Shown here in pieces: positions 1 to 8,346 of a DNA stretch of 45,570 nucleotides. Location: positions 1 to 45,570 of the forward strand of contig JAFAMW010000024.1 of NCBI GenBank assembly GCA_019232985.1. The letters are read 5' to 3'. A program made the translations under genes and the position numbers. Every line of letters starts with the position of its first letter. Position 1 is the first letter of the stretch. This DNA is from Roseateles sp. GTDB lineage: Bacteria; Pseudomonadota; Gammaproteobacteria; Burkholderiales; Burkholderiaceae. The notes under the pieces are model-generated. The model saw only the letters and a program-made list of their open reading frames with translations. It was not told where the DNA came from and searched no databases.

Positions 1-459
1 AGTGCTGTCTAGTCACCATCGATGGGAATGGCGTGTGCCAGCGGGCTTGCGCCTTAGCGTTATGGCGAACGCGCGAATTGGGGCCGCAGTCCGTCCAGCG
101 ACAGCTTTCGGGCAGACAACCTGGCAAGTCCGAGCGACAGCTCAGGGCCGAAAGCACGCGTAGCACCTGCTTCCACGGTGGCGTCGCGCCAGCGTGTGCC
201 GAGTGCTCGGACTGCGGCAGGGGCTGCGGCGACCGGCCCCTCAGCTGAGCCGAGAAGCCCAGGACCATGGGGCAGCGCGCGCCAGCGCGCCTCAACAACT
301 GACTTGGCGCATCTTGTTTGAACGGAGCGCAGCGCAGTTATGCGCCTGCCCCATGGGCCGAGCATCGCAGGGCACCCCTCGCGCAGCGAGGGGCGATGAG
401 CGCAGGGGCCGGCCGCCGCCGCCCCTGGCGCAGTCCTCTCCGCAGTACTCAAACACTCG
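1..459. other. Intergenic stretch, no supported gene
   Basis: I find no convincing gene here. The open frames present have no recognisable domain and no good ribosome binding site. Two palindromes are visible. Arms GGCGCAT (306-312) and ATGCGCC (340-346) enclose a G/C-rich segment, and CCCCTCGC (375-382) with GCGAGGGG (386-393) forms an 8-bp hairpin with a 3-nt loop. They may be REP-like intergenic elements or remnants of a decayed gene; I cannot decide between these. Confidence 0.45.
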
Positions 460-492
460 AACAAAACAAAAACGGGACCCGCAAAGGTCCCG
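460..492 (-). terminator. Rho-independent terminator of minCDE
   Basis: Read on the minus strand, a 7-bp stem (CGGGACC / GGTCCCG, plus positions 473-479 and 486-492) with a 6-nt loop is followed directly by a T-rich tract (TTTTTGTTTTGTT). It lies 28 bp beyond the minE stop codon. This is the cleanest intrinsic terminator in the window. Confidence 0.9.
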
Positions 493-519
493 CTCTTCAC
501 TCACGCGCAACCAGCCGAG

Positions 520-774
520 TCAGCCCTTCTCAGGCAACTCGATCTTGATATCCAGCACGTCCATATCGCCTTCGCGCTGCGTGTTCACCGAGACATCCTC
601 GGGGTTGATCGACACGTATTTCGAGATCACGGCGAGCAGCTCTTTTTGCAGCTGCGGCAGGTAGTCGGGGCCGCCGCGGCCGCTGCGCTCGTGGGCGAGG
701 ATCAGCTGCAGGCGCTCCTTCGCGACGCTCGCCGTGCTCTTCTTCTCGCCGATGAAGAATGACAGGAATCCCAT
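520..774 (-). CDS. minE: Cell division topological specificity factor MinE
   Basis: MinE displaces MinC and stimulates the MinD ATPase at the membrane. This drives the pole-to-pole oscillation that keeps the Z-ring at midcell. The 84-residue protein has the expected layout: an N-terminal membrane-targeting segment (MGFLSFFIG), the MinD-contact helix at about residues 14-30 ([14 protein letters not shown]), and a C-terminal topological-specificity domain ending in [12 protein letters not shown]. Length matches the family (80-90 residues). It is the last gene of the minC-minD-minE operon, 16 bp after minD and just before a strong terminator. Nothing unusual was seen. Confidence 0.97.
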   Translation of the reverse strand: MGFLSFFIGEKKSTASVAKERLQLILAHERSGRGGPDYLPQLQKELLAVISKYVSINPEDVSVNTQREGDMDVLDIKIELPEKG

Positions 775-790
775 CTCGCGTGCCCTCCCG

Positions 791-1606
791 TCACTTCGCG
801 CCGAACAGGCGCTTGAACAGGCCCGGCTTCACGGCGTCGACGAAGCGCATCGGACGCTCCTCGCCGAGGAAGCGGCGCACCACGTCCTTGTAGGCCTCGG
901 ACACGTCGCTGCCCTGCATCGAGATCGCCGGCGTGCCCTGGTTGGACGCCTGCAGCACGGTCTCGCTCTCGGGGATCACGCCGATCAGCTTGGTGCGCAG
1001 GATCTCGTGGATGTCCTCGAGCGACAGCATGTGGCCGCCCTCGACCCGGTTCGGGTTGTAGCGCGTGATCAGCAGATGCTCCTTGATCGGCTCCTTGCCC
1101 TCGATCGCGCGCTTGGTCTTGCTCGACAGCATGCCGAGGATGCGGTCCGAGTCGCGCACCGACGAGACCTCGGGGTTGGTCACGATCAGCGCCTCGTCGG
1201 CGAAATGCATGGCCATCAGCGCACCGGTCTCGATGCCGGCCGGCGAGTCGCACACGACGTAGTCGAACTCCATGCCCGCGAGCTCCTCGAGCACGCGCTC
1301 GACGCCGTCCATCGTCAGCGCGTCCTTGTCGCGCGTCTGCGAGGCCGCGAGGATGTACAGGTTCTCGATCTGCTTGTCCTTGATCAGGGCCTGGGTCAGC
1401 TTGGCCTCGCCGTGGATCACGTTGATCAGGTCGTAGACGACGCGGCGCTCGACGCCCATGATCAGGTCGAGGTTGCGCAGGCCGACGTCGAAGTCGATCA
1501 CGCAGGTCTTGTGGCCGCGCAGGGCCAGGCCGGTGGCGAAGCTGGCGCTGGTCGTCGTCTTGCCGACGCCGCCCTTGCCCGAGGTCACCACGACGATCTT
1601 GGTCAT
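791..1606 (-). CDS. minD: Septum site-determining ATPase MinD
   Basis: MinD is a membrane-associated ParA/MinD-family ATPase that recruits MinC and oscillates under the control of MinE. The 271-residue protein begins [20 protein letters not shown]. The deviant Walker A motif is KGGVGKTT at residues 11-18, including the signature Lys11. The C-terminal amphipathic helix that binds membrane is visible ([10 protein letters not shown]). Length equals that of typical proteobacterial MinD (about 270). It lies 40 bp downstream of minC and 16 bp upstream of minE, so all three are probably co-transcribed. Confidence 0.98.
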   Translation of the reverse strand: MTKIVVVTSGKGGVGKTTTSASFATGLALRGHKTCVIDFDVGLRNLDLIMGVERRVVYDLINVIHGEAKLTQALIKDKQIENLYILAASQTRDKDALTMDGVERVLEELAGMEFDYVVCDSPAGIETGALMAMHFADEALIVTNPEVSSVRDSDRILGMLSSKTKRAIEGKEPIKEHLLITRYNPNRVEGGHMLSLEDIHEILRTKLIGVIPESETVLQASNQGTPAISMQGSDVSEAYKDVVRRFLGEERPMRFVDAVKPGLFKRLFGAK

Positions 1607-1646
1607 CGGTTCAGTCCTTTTCTCTATCTCTATCTATCGATTCGGT

Positions 1647-2474
1647 TCAGATGTCGAGCGCTTCCATCACGAGCCGCTCGCCGTCCAGCCGCACCTGCGC
1701 CGGCTTGCCGAGCACATGGGCCGGCAACGGGTTCTCGGTCGTGCGGTAGGTGCCGGCGATCGCGATCAGCTCGGCCTCTAGGCTCGCGGCGAAGATGCGC
1801 GCGTCGGTATTGCCGCGCGCGCCGGCGATCGCCTTGCCGCGCAGCGGTGCGTAGACATGGATGCTGCCGTCGGCGATGACCTCGGCGCCCGGGTTCACGG
1901 CCGCGAGCACGACGAGGTCGCCGCCCTTCGCGTAGACCTGCTGGCCCGAGCGCAGCGGGCGCTCGACGACGAGCGTGCGCGGCGCCTCCGCGGCCGCGGC
2001 CACCGGCACTTCGACCGGCACCTCGCGCACGACCTCGCGGATCACCTCCTGGACCACCGTGCGCGTCTCGGCACGCATCTCGAGCGCGTCGTCCGGCGCG
2101 AGCGCGAGACCCAGCGCGAGCGCGGCCACGCACTCGGCCGCGTTGCCGCCGCGCAGCGCAACGGGTTGCATGCGGTGGCCGCGCAGCAGCGCGACGAGCG
2201 CCGCCAGGTCCAGGGCCGCCGGGGCCTCGTCCGGGTCCAGCGCGAGCTGGCCGGCCGCGTCCTCGGCCGCCGGGCGCGGCAGCTGGCTCAGGTCGACGAC
2301 GAGCGGGTCATGGTCGAACATCTCCGGCGTGGCGCCCAGGCGACGCGCAAGTTCGGCCTCGATCTCGGCGAGTTCGGCGCTCTTGGGCACAAAGGCCAGC
2401 AGGTTCAGCGACGCGCTCTTGAGGTCGAAACCTTCGGCCGGGCGAGCCGCCCTTGCTGTGTTTGCCTGTGCCAT
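1647..2474 (-). CDS. minC: Septum site-determining protein MinC
   Basis: MinC is the FtsZ polymerisation inhibitor of the Min system and is delivered to the membrane by MinD. The 275-residue product has an N-terminal domain (FDLKSASLNLLAFVPKSAEL onward), an unusually acidic/valine linker with repeated VxEV steps (about residues 135-165), and the C-terminal beta-helix domain with the diagnostic RSGQQVYAKGGDLVV segment. I chose the ATG at 2474, giving MAQANTARAARP, because the frame extends another 67 codons upstream into GC-rich sequence with no MinC homology. It is the first gene of minCDE. Confidence 0.93.
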   Translation of the reverse strand: MAQANTARAARPAEGFDLKSASLNLLAFVPKSAELAEIEAELARRLGATPEMFDHDPLVVDLSQLPRPAAEDAAGQLALDPDEAPAALDLAALVALLRGHRMQPVALRGGNAAECVAALALGLALAPDDALEMRAETRTVVQEVIREVVREVPVEVPVAAAAEAPRTLVVERPLRSGQQVYAKGGDLVVLAAVNPGAEVIADGSIHVYAPLRGKAIAGARGNTDARIFAASLEAELIAIAGTYRTTENPLPAHVLGKPAQVRLDGERLVMEALDI

Positions 2475-2987
2475 CAATCGATGCCGTGTCTTGGGGTGTG
2501 CGAAGTCGCACATTCTAGCGGGCCCCCTCGGCCGCCCCCGGGGGGGCTTGCCCCCGGTTTTGCCCCCGCCCGCCCCCCATCTAGCACAGATCCGACCGTT
2601 AAATCCGCCCCCGCCACGCGGACTTGTCCCCATTGGGCCCAGCCCTCGAGCAAGTTGGCACAGGCCCCGCCCCAAAGGCCCTGGTTTCCCCGCGCAGCGC
2701 GCTAAGTTGTTGATTTATATGAATCGCATCGGACTGCCTAGAAATGAGGCAGCTTAAGCCTTGCAGCGATAACACAAGGGTTTACGGCCGACCGCGACGG
2801 GTTTCCCACAAAGTTATCCACAAGATCGGTGGACAGTGTTTACGTCCTTTAAAAATCATGGACTTATGACCCGACCTTGAGCATGTTCCGAGCTTTCGGC
2901 GCTAAGTTTTAGGCGCCGCGCCACAGCCGTGGGCCACCGGGACCATGGGCCGGTTAAAGTCCGTTGCTAACTTCCGGAGAGCAGGCC
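2475..2987. other. GC-rich divergent intergenic region (minC / small basic protein)
   Basis: This 513-bp stretch separates minC (minus) from the next plus-strand genes and contains no supported gene. A C/G-run hairpin lies at 2538-2557 (CCGGGGG, 6-nt loop, CCCCCGG) followed by TTTTG. An AT-rich patch at 2708-2725 includes TATAAA on the minus strand (2714-2719), a possible minC -10 with a long leader. A perfect DnaA box lies at 2814-2822. A G/C-rich imperfect stem around 2896-2920 precedes the small gene. The GC-run segment at 2521-2700 looks unlike the coding DNA around it. Confidence 0.5.
2814..2822 (+). promoter_or_regulatory. DnaA box
   Basis: The sequence is TTATCCACA, an exact match to the DnaA consensus, preceded 9 bp earlier by a weaker relative (TTTCCCACA at 2802-2810). 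I see only this one perfect box, not the cluster expected of an origin. It may be a regulatory or titration site, or chance. Confidence 0.45.
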
Positions 2988-3191
2988 TTGGCGACACCCA
3001 ATTACAGTTTCGAAAAGCGCCAGCGCGAACTGGCGAAGAAGCGCAAGGCCGAGGAAAAGCGCATGCGCAAGCAGCAGCGCGCCGACGCCCCGGCCGACGG
3101 TGAAGGCGGCGAAGCTGCGGCAGCTGACGGCGCTGATGGCGCCGCCGAGGACGCCGCCCCCGACGCGGCCGAACCCAAGACCCCCGAGTGA
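2988..3191 (+). CDS. Small basic conserved protein (ATPNYSFEKRQRELAKK type)
   Basis: A 67-residue hydrophilic protein with no membrane segment. The first 32 residues are Lys/Arg/Glu-rich and strongly helical (FEKRQRELAKKRKAEEKRMR), and the remainder is an acidic Ala/Asp/Glu tail. I recognise the N-terminal pattern as that of short hypothetical proteins common in beta- and gammaproteobacteria; the function is unknown. I chose the TTG at 2988 because GGAGAG (2977-2982) sits at the right distance and the conserved part (ATPNYS) begins immediately after it. A TTG at 2964 is in frame but has no such site. It ends 10 bp before the transporter gene. Confidence 0.7.
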   Translation: MATPNYSFEKRQRELAKKRKAEEKRMRKQQRADAPADGEGGEAAAADGADGAAEDAAPDAAEPKTPE

Positions 3192-3201
3192 CGCCCCGGC
3201 G

Positions 3202-4188
3202 ATGGCCGTCGGAGCCCGCGCGCGCGGCTGGCTGCGCAAGGAATGGTTTCTCGTCGCGCTGTTCGGCGCGGTGCTGCTCGCGAGCCTGTGGCCCGAGCTC
3301 GGCGCGAGCCAGGGCCTGCTGCGCCTCGACGGCGCAAGCGATGTCGGCGTCGCGCTGATCTTCCTGCTGACGGGCCTCGGCCTGTCGACGGCCGAGGTCG
3401 GCCGCGGCCTCGCGAACTGGCGCGTCCACGCGCTCGTGCAGCTCGCGACCTTCGTGATGTTCCCGCTGCTCGGCGTCGCGCTCGTGGGCGCCACGCGCGC
3501 CTGGTGGCCCGACGGCCTGCTGCTCGGCATCGCCTATCTGTGTGCGCTGCCGTCGACGATCTCCTCCTCGGTCGCGATGACCGTGATCGCGCGCGGCAAC
3601 GTGCCCGCGGCGGTCTTCAACGCGACGCTGTCGAGCCTGCTCGGCATCGTCGCGACGCCGGCCCTGCTCGCGCTGACCGCGCACGCGGGCGGCGCCACGC
3701 TCGAGTTCATGCCCTCGGTGATCAAGCTCGGCCGCATGGTGCTGCTGCCGCTGCTCGTCGGCCAGGCGCTGCGGCCCTGGCTCGGCGACTGGCTCGCGCG
3801 CCACAAGGCGCGCATGAGCCTGGTCGACCGCGCGGTGATCCTGATGTTCGTGCTCAACGCGTTCAGCGACTCGGTACGCTCGGGCCTGTGGCGCGACCAC
3901 GGCGCGGCGCTGCTCGCCGAGGCGCTCGCCGCGGCCGCCGTGCTGCTCGCGATCGGGCTCGTGCTGACGACCTGGGCCGCGCGGCGCGCCAGCCTGTCGA
4001 CCGCGGACGAGATCGCCGTCGTGTTCTGCGGCTCGAAGAAGACGCTCGCCGCGGGCATCCCGATGGCGCGCGTGCTGTTCGGCGCGAACCCGCAGCTCGG
4101 CGTGATCGTGCTGCCGATCATGTTCTATCACCAGATCCAGCTGATCGCGTGCTCGGTGCTCGCGGGGCGCTACGCGAGACGCCCGTAA
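3202..4188 (+). CDS. SBF-like (bile acid:Na+ symporter family) membrane transporter
   Basis: A 328-residue inner-membrane protein with about nine to ten hydrophobic segments. It belongs to the bile acid/sodium symporter superfamily, closest in look to the putative transporter YfeH and SBF-like (PF13593) proteins. Family-like features include the CALPSTISSSVAMTVIARGN segment around residues 113-132, with its Pro/Ser-rich unwound helix, and FCGSKKTLAAGIPMA near residues 275-289. The substrate is not predictable. The start is the ATG at 3202; the frame is open further upstream but overlaps the previous gene. There is no clear Shine-Dalgarno sequence. The TAA stop also forms part of the metG promoter candidate. 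Confidence 0.85.
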   Translation: MAVGARARGWLRKEWFLVALFGAVLLASLWPELGASQGLLRLDGASDVGVALIFLLTGLGLSTAEVGRGLANWRVHALVQLATFVMFPLLGVALVGATRAWWPDGLLLGIAYLCALPSTISSSVAMTVIARGNVPAAVFNATLSSLLGIVATPALLALTAHAGGATLEFMPSVIKLGRMVLLPLLVGQALRPWLGDWLARHKARMSLVDRAVILMFVLNAFSDSVRSGLWRDHGAALLAEALAAAAVLLAIGLVLTTWAARRASLSTADEIAVVFCGSKKTLAAGIPMARVLFGANPQLGVIVLPIMFYHQIQLIACSVLAGRYARRP

Positions 4189-4191
4189 AAT
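4186..4191 (+). promoter_or_regulatory. Candidate -10 element for metG, overlapping the upstream stop codon
   Basis: TAAAAT followed by CG, 30 nt before the metG ATG. Its first three bases are the TAA stop of the transporter gene. The same TAAAATCG sequence occurs before the DUF3460 gene and before trhO. No convincing -35 hexamer was seen. Confidence 0.4.
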
Positions 4192-4221
4192 CGAGAGCTT
4201 GCCCGCGCAAAGACCCCGCCC

Positions 4222-6264
4222 ATGACCCGCAAGCTCTTCGTCACGACCGCCCTGCCCTACGCGAACGCCGCGTTCCACATCGGCCACATCATGGAGTACA
4301 CCCAGGCCGACATCTGGGTGCGCTTCCAGCGCATGCAGGGCGCCGAGGTGCACTTCGTCTGCGCCGACGACGCCCATGGCGCGCCGATCATGATCGCGGC
4401 CGAGAAGGCCGGCCGGACGCCGCAGGACTACGTGGCCGGCATCGCCGCGGGCCGCAAGCAGTACCTCGACGGCTTCCATATCGCGTTCGACAACTGGCAC
4501 TCGACCGACGGCGCCGAGAACCACGCGCTGTCGCAGGACATCTACCGTTCGCTGCGCGACGCGGGCCTGATCACGACCCGGACGATCGAGCAGTTCTACG
4601 ACCCGGCCAAGGGCATGTTCCTGCCCGACCGCTTCATCAAGGGCGAATGCCCGAAATGCGGCGCGAAGGACCAGTACGGCGACTCCTGCGAGGTCTGCGG
4701 CGCCGTCTACACGCCGACCGAGCTGAAGAACCCGTTCTCGGTGCTGACCGGCGCGACGCCGGTCATGAAGGCGTCCGAGCATTTCTTCTTCAAGCTCTCG
4801 GACCCGCGCTGCGTCGAGTTCCTCGAGCAATGGACGCGCACGCCCGGGCGCCTGCAGGGCGAGGTGCTCAACAAGATCAAGGAATGGTTCGCCAAGGACG
4901 AGGACGGCAAGGGATCCTTGAGCGACTGGGACATCAGCCGCGACGCGCCCTACTTCGGCATCGAGATCCCCGACGCGCCGGGCAAGTACTTCTACGTCTG
5001 GCTCGACGCGCCGATCGGCTACCTCGCCTCGCTGAAGAACTACTTCGGCAAGACCGGTCGCGACTTCGATGCCTTCCTCGCTGACCCGGCCGTCGAGCAG
5101 ATCCACTTCATCGGCAAGGACATCACCTACTTCCACACGCTGTTCTGGCCCGCGATGCTGCACTTCAGCGGCCGCAAGACGCCGAATAACGTGTTCGTCC
5201 ACGGCTTCCTGACCGTCAAGCAGGAAAAGATGAGCAAGAGCCGCGGCACCGGCATCGACCCGCTGCGCTACCTCGAGCTCGGCCTCGACGCCGAATGGCT
5301 GCGCTACTACCTCGCGGCCAAGCTCAACGCGCGCGTCGAAGACCTCGACTTCAACCCCGAGGACTTCGTCGCCCGCGTCAACAGCGACCTCGTCGGCAAG
5401 TACGTGAACATCGCGTCGCGCGCGGCCGGCTTCCTCGCGAAGCGCTTCGACGGCCGTCTCGCCGCCGATCTGGGTGCCGAGAGCCGCGCGCTGCTCGACG
5501 CGCTGCAGGCCCAGGCCGGTGCGATCGCCGCGCTCTACGAGGAACGCGAGTTCGGCAAGGCGCTGCGCGAGATCATGCTGCTCGCCGACCGCGTCAACGA
5601 GTACGTCGACCAGCACAAGCCCTGGGAGCTCGCCCGGCAGGACGGCCGCGACGCCGAGCTGCAGCAGGTCTGCACGACCTGCATCGAGGCCTTCCGCCTG
5701 CTGACCGTCTACCTGAAGCCGGTGCTGCCGGCGCTCGCGGCCAAGGTCGAGGCCTTCCTCGGCGTCGCGCCGCTGGTCTTCGCCGACGCGGGCCGGCTGC
5801 TCGGCGCCCACCGGATCGGCGCGTTCGCCCATCTGATGCAGCGCGTCGACGCGGCCAAGCTCGAAGCCCTGTTCGAGCCGCCCGCGGCGCCCAAGCTCGT
5901 GCCTGGCGGCGAGGACATCGCGCCCGAGATCAAGATCGACGACTTCGCCAAGCTCGACCTGCGCATCGCGAAGATCGTCAAGGCCGAGGCCGTCGAGGGC
6001 TCGGACAAGCTGCTGCGCCTGACGCTCGACGTCGGCGAGGGGCTCCACCGCAACGTCTTCAGCGGCATCAAGGCCGCGTACAAGCCCGCGGACCTCGAGG
6101 GCAAGCTGACCGTGCTCGTCGCCAACCTCGCGCCGCGCAAGATGAAGTTCGGCGTCAGCGAGGGCATGGTGCTCGCCGCGAGCCACGCCGACGAAAAGGC
6201 CCAGCCGGGCATCTTCGTGCTCGAACCGCATGCGGGCGCCCAGCCCGGCATGCGCGTTCGCTAA
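4222..6264 (+). CDS. metG: Methionyl-tRNA synthetase
   Basis: Charges tRNA-Met with methionine in the cytoplasm. The 680-residue protein is a class I synthetase with the HIGH motif as HIGH at residues 19-22 and KMSKS at 336-340. A Cys4 zinc knuckle is present in the connective domain (C143, C146, C156, C159). The anticodon-binding helical domain follows. A C-terminal EMAP/Trbp111-like tRNA-binding and dimerisation domain starts near residue 570 ([20 protein letters not shown]). Length and domain order match the long, dimeric bacterial form. The start is the only sensible ATG. DUF3460 and scpA follow it on the same strand. Confidence 0.98.
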   Translation: MTRKLFVTTALPYANAAFHIGHIMEYTQADIWVRFQRMQGAEVHFVCADDAHGAPIMIAAEKAGRTPQDYVAGIAAGRKQYLDGFHIAFDNWHSTDGAENHALSQDIYRSLRDAGLITTRTIEQFYDPAKGMFLPDRFIKGECPKCGAKDQYGDSCEVCGAVYTPTELKNPFSVLTGATPVMKASEHFFFKLSDPRCVEFLEQWTRTPGRLQGEVLNKIKEWFAKDEDGKGSLSDWDISRDAPYFGIEIPDAPGKYFYVWLDAPIGYLASLKNYFGKTGRDFDAFLADPAVEQIHFIGKDITYFHTLFWPAMLHFSGRKTPNNVFVHGFLTVKQEKMSKSRGTGIDPLRYLELGLDAEWLRYYLAAKLNARVEDLDFNPEDFVARVNSDLVGKYVNIASRAAGFLAKRFDGRLAADLGAESRALLDALQAQAGAIAALYEEREFGKALREIMLLADRVNEYVDQHKPWELARQDGRDAELQQVCTTCIEAFRLLTVYLKPVLPALAAKVEAFLGVAPLVFADAGRLLGAHRIGAFAHLMQRVDAAKLEALFEPPAAPKLVPGGEDIAPEIKIDDFAKLDLRIAKIVKAEAVEGSDKLLRLTLDVGEGLHRNVFSGIKAAYKPADLEGKLTVLVANLAPRKMKFGVSEGMVLAASHADEKAQPGIFVLEPHAGAQPGMRVR

Positions 6265-6267
6265 AAT
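6262..6267 (+). promoter_or_regulatory. Candidate -10 element for the DUF3460 gene, overlapping the metG stop
   Basis: TAAAAT followed by CGCC, 30 nt before the next ATG. The TAA is also the metG stop codon, exactly as in the arrangement before metG. Confidence 0.4.
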
Positions 6268-6297
6268 CGCCCCCAATCACCGCACCCGAATACCACC

Positions 6298-6498
6298 ATG
6301 CCGCTCTTCTGGAAGCCGTACAAGTCCGACGTAACCAACTTCATCGACGAGCTCAAGGCCAGGAAGCCGACGCTCGAGGCCGAGCAGCGCGCCGGCCGCG
6401 CCCTGCTGTGGGACAAGCCGGTCGACCGCTCGGCGCAGTCCGACTACCGTTCGGCCCGGGTCGCCCAGCAGCCCTACGTCTACCAGACCAAGGGCTGA
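6298..6498 (+). CDS. DUF3460 family protein
   Basis: A 66-residue soluble protein of unknown function. I recognise the DUF3460 pattern known from Burkholderiales: FWKPYKSDVTNFIDELKAR at the start, a central Leu-Trp-Asp-Lys segment (ALLWDKPVDR), and a Tyr/Gln-rich end (VAQQPYVYQTKG). The family often sits between metG and scpA, as here. No signal peptide, membrane segment or catalytic motif is visible. The short distances to metG and scpA suggest one transcript, although a private promoter is possible. Confidence 0.88.
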   Translation: MPLFWKPYKSDVTNFIDELKARKPTLEAEQRAGRALLWDKPVDRSAQSDYRSARVAQQPYVYQTKG

Positions 6499-6521
6499 CG
6501 CGGCACGCCGCGGGCTGAACG

Positions 6522-7391
6522 ATGGACGAGGCGGTCGACGCCGCGCTCGGGCCCGCGCCCGACGCCGACGCGAGCCCGGCGCTCGTCGATAACGTCGCGG
6601 TCGCGCGGCTCTACGGCCAGCCGCTGTTCCAGCTGCCGCAGGACCTGTACATCCCGCCCGACGCGCTCGAGGTCTTCCTCGAGGCCTTCCAGGGCCCGCT
6701 CGATCTGCTGCTCTACCTGATCCGCAAGCAGAACTTCAACATCCTCGACATCCCGCTCGCCGACGTCACGCACCAGTACCTGAGCTACGTCGAGCAGATC
6801 CGCAAGACCAATCTCGAGCTCGCGAGCGAGTACCTCCTGATGGCGGCGATGCTCATCGAGATCAAGTCGCGCATGCTGCTGCCGCCGCGCAAAACCGACG
6901 ACGGCAGCGAACCCGAGGACCCGCGCGCCGAGCTCGTGCGCCGCCTGCTCGAGTACGAGCGCATCAAGCTCGCGGCCCAGCGCCTCGACCAGATGCCGCT
7001 CGTCGGCCGCGACTTCCTGCGCGCGCAGATCCATATCGAGCAGTCGCTGACGCCGCGCTTCCCCGACGTCAGCACCGAAGAGCTGCGCCAGGCCTGGCTC
7101 GACATCCTGCGCCGCGCCAAGCTCAACCAGCACCACAAGATCACGCGCGAGCAGCTCTCGGTGCGCGAGCACATGAGCCTCGTGCTGCGGCGCCTGCAGG
7201 GCCAGCGCTTCGTCGTGTTCGAGGACCTGTTCGACCTCACGCGCGGCCCGCAGGTCCTCGTCGTGAGCTTTATCGCGATGCTCGAGCTCGCGCGCGAGCG
7301 CCTGCTCGAGATCACCCAGGCCGAGGCCTTCGCGCCGATCTACGTGCGCCTCGCCTACCAGCCGAGCGCGCCGGCAGAAGCGGCGGCCTGA
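6522..7391 (+). CDS. scpA: Segregation and condensation protein A (kleisin)
   Basis: ScpA is the kleisin that bridges the Smc heads and binds ScpB, forming the Smc-ScpAB condensin needed for chromosome segregation. The 289-residue protein carries the family start (FLEAFQGPLDLLLYLIRKQN at about residues 49-68), then ILDIPLADVTHQYLSYVEQ and the EYLLMAAMLIEIKSRMLLP helix. The C-terminal winged-helix region contains FEDLFDLTRGPQVLVVSFIA-like sequence. About 45 extra N-terminal residues precede the conserved domain. The ATG at 6522 lies 24 bp after the DUF3460 stop. scpB is not next to it. Confidence 0.96.
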   Translation: MDEAVDAALGPAPDADASPALVDNVAVARLYGQPLFQLPQDLYIPPDALEVFLEAFQGPLDLLLYLIRKQNFNILDIPLADVTHQYLSYVEQIRKTNLELASEYLLMAAMLIEIKSRMLLPPRKTDDGSEPEDPRAELVRRLLEYERIKLAAQRLDQMPLVGRDFLRAQIHIEQSLTPRFPDVSTEELRQAWLDILRRAKLNQHHKITREQLSVREHMSLVLRRLQGQRFVVFEDLFDLTRGPQVLVVSFIAMLELARERLLEITQAEAFAPIYVRLAYQPSAPAEAAA

Positions 7392-7401
7392 TCCGTTCGG
7401 A

Positions 7402-8286
7402 CTAGACGAGCGCGCGGCCCGTGAGCCGCTGCAGGATCGCGAGCGGGCTCGCGTCGACGTCGTACTGCGCGGCGGCCGGCAGGTGCAGGGTCTGCTCCAT
7501 CATGAACTGGCCGGCCATCACCGCGTGCGCGGCCTGGTCCGAGAAGCACACCCAGGTCGAGCCGGCCGCGAAGGGCATGGTCACCTGCGGCGCGTCGCGC
7601 TGGTAGTCGGCGTCGCCCTTCATGCCGTCGTGCAGCTGCAGCATCAGGTGGTCGTACTCGCTGCGCAGCGACTTGGTCACGTGCAGCTTGTGCAGCAGCT
7701 TCGCCTGCCAGGCCGAATAGGGCTTCGCGCGCGGCACGAAGCGCGCGGCGATCGCGTCGAACGGCTCGCCGACGCGCCACACGCGCGGCTCGCCCGCGGG
7801 GTTCACGTTCGTGAACACGCGCAGGATGCGCTCGCCGTAGTTGGGTCGCGACGGGAACGCGTCGACGTGCAGGCGCCGGTCGTCGGCGCGCCAGCTCTGA
7901 GCGCGCGTCTCGACCTGGCTCGGCCGGAAGCTCGTCGGCGCCATGCGCAGGTGCGCCGAGTAGCGCGGCAGCAGCGCGTCGACGAGGCCGCGCGCCTGGC
8001 GCCGGAAGCGCCCGACCATCGCGGCGAGCTGCTCGAGCGCCTCTGGGTCGCCCTGGGCACCGGCGAGCCGGCCGTCGGCGTTGAGGCTGATGTTGCGGGC
8101 CTTGGGGTCGCGGATCTCGGGCGTGAACAGGCGCCGCTCCTCGGCCTTGACCTCGAACGCAAGCTTCGGGAAATACAGGACCTTGCCGGCCTCGAGCGCG
8201 GCCACGAGGGGGGCCGCGTCGTCGACCTGCGGCGGCCAGTCGCGGCCGGGAATTTCGACGATCTGTTCGCTGCTTGGAGCACTCAT
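7402..8286 (-). CDS. kdoO: Kdo 3-hydroxylase (Fe(II)/2-oxoglutarate dioxygenase)
   Basis: Members of this family hydroxylate the Kdo sugar of the lipopolysaccharide inner core to give Ko, using Fe(II), 2-oxoglutarate and oxygen. The 294-residue protein has the facial-triad motif as H140-V-D142 (RRLHVDAFPSRP). The likely distal histidine is H254 (DQAAHAVMAGQF). Other segments typical of Kdo hydroxylases are GERILRVFTNVNP and EYDHLMLQLHDGMK. The ATG at 8286 is preceded by a GATAAT hexamer 6 nt upstream and no Shine-Dalgarno sequence, so the mRNA may be leaderless. Divergent glycosyltransferase genes lie upstream. Confidence is high for the family, slightly lower for the exact sugar. Confidence 0.88.
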   Translation of the reverse strand: MSAPSSEQIVEIPGRDWPPQVDDAAPLVAALEAGKVLYFPKLAFEVKAEERRLFTPEIRDPKARNISLNADGRLAGAQGDPEALEQLAAMVGRFRRQARGLVDALLPRYSAHLRMAPTSFRPSQVETRAQSWRADDRRLHVDAFPSRPNYGERILRVFTNVNPAGEPRVWRVGEPFDAIAARFVPRAKPYSAWQAKLLHKLHVTKSLRSEYDHLMLQLHDGMKGDADYQRDAPQVTMPFAAGSTWVCFSDQAAHAVMAGQFMMEQTLHLPAAAQYDVDASPLAILQRLTGRALV

Positions 8287-8292
8287 GCGCGA

Positions 8293-8298
8293 ATTATC
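8293..8298 (-). promoter_or_regulatory. Candidate -10 element, leaderless Kdo hydroxylase transcript
   Basis: Minus strand GATAAT, ending 6 nt before the ATG at 8286. A weak -35 (TTGGGC, 8318-8323) lies 19 bp upstream. Transcription would start at the ATG itself. Confidence 0.45.
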
Positions 8299-8346
8299 AT
8301 CGCGCCCGATGCGCCCAGCCCAACCCTGCCCTTTCGCGGCGTCGCC

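Noticed and set aside
60..500. Minus-strand 146-codon open frame at the window start
   Set aside because: It runs through the minCDE terminator, has no ribosome binding site, and its sequence shows no family pattern.
2814..2822. Chromosomal origin
   Set aside because: There is only one perfect DnaA box, no AT-rich unwinding array beside it, and no dnaA, dnaN or parAB genes in the window.
2902..6276. A 1124-codon open frame on the minus strand
   Set aside because: It runs antisense through the SBF transporter and metG. Its product is Arg/Ala/Glu/Gln-rich low-complexity sequence, the usual mirror image of high-GC coding DNA.
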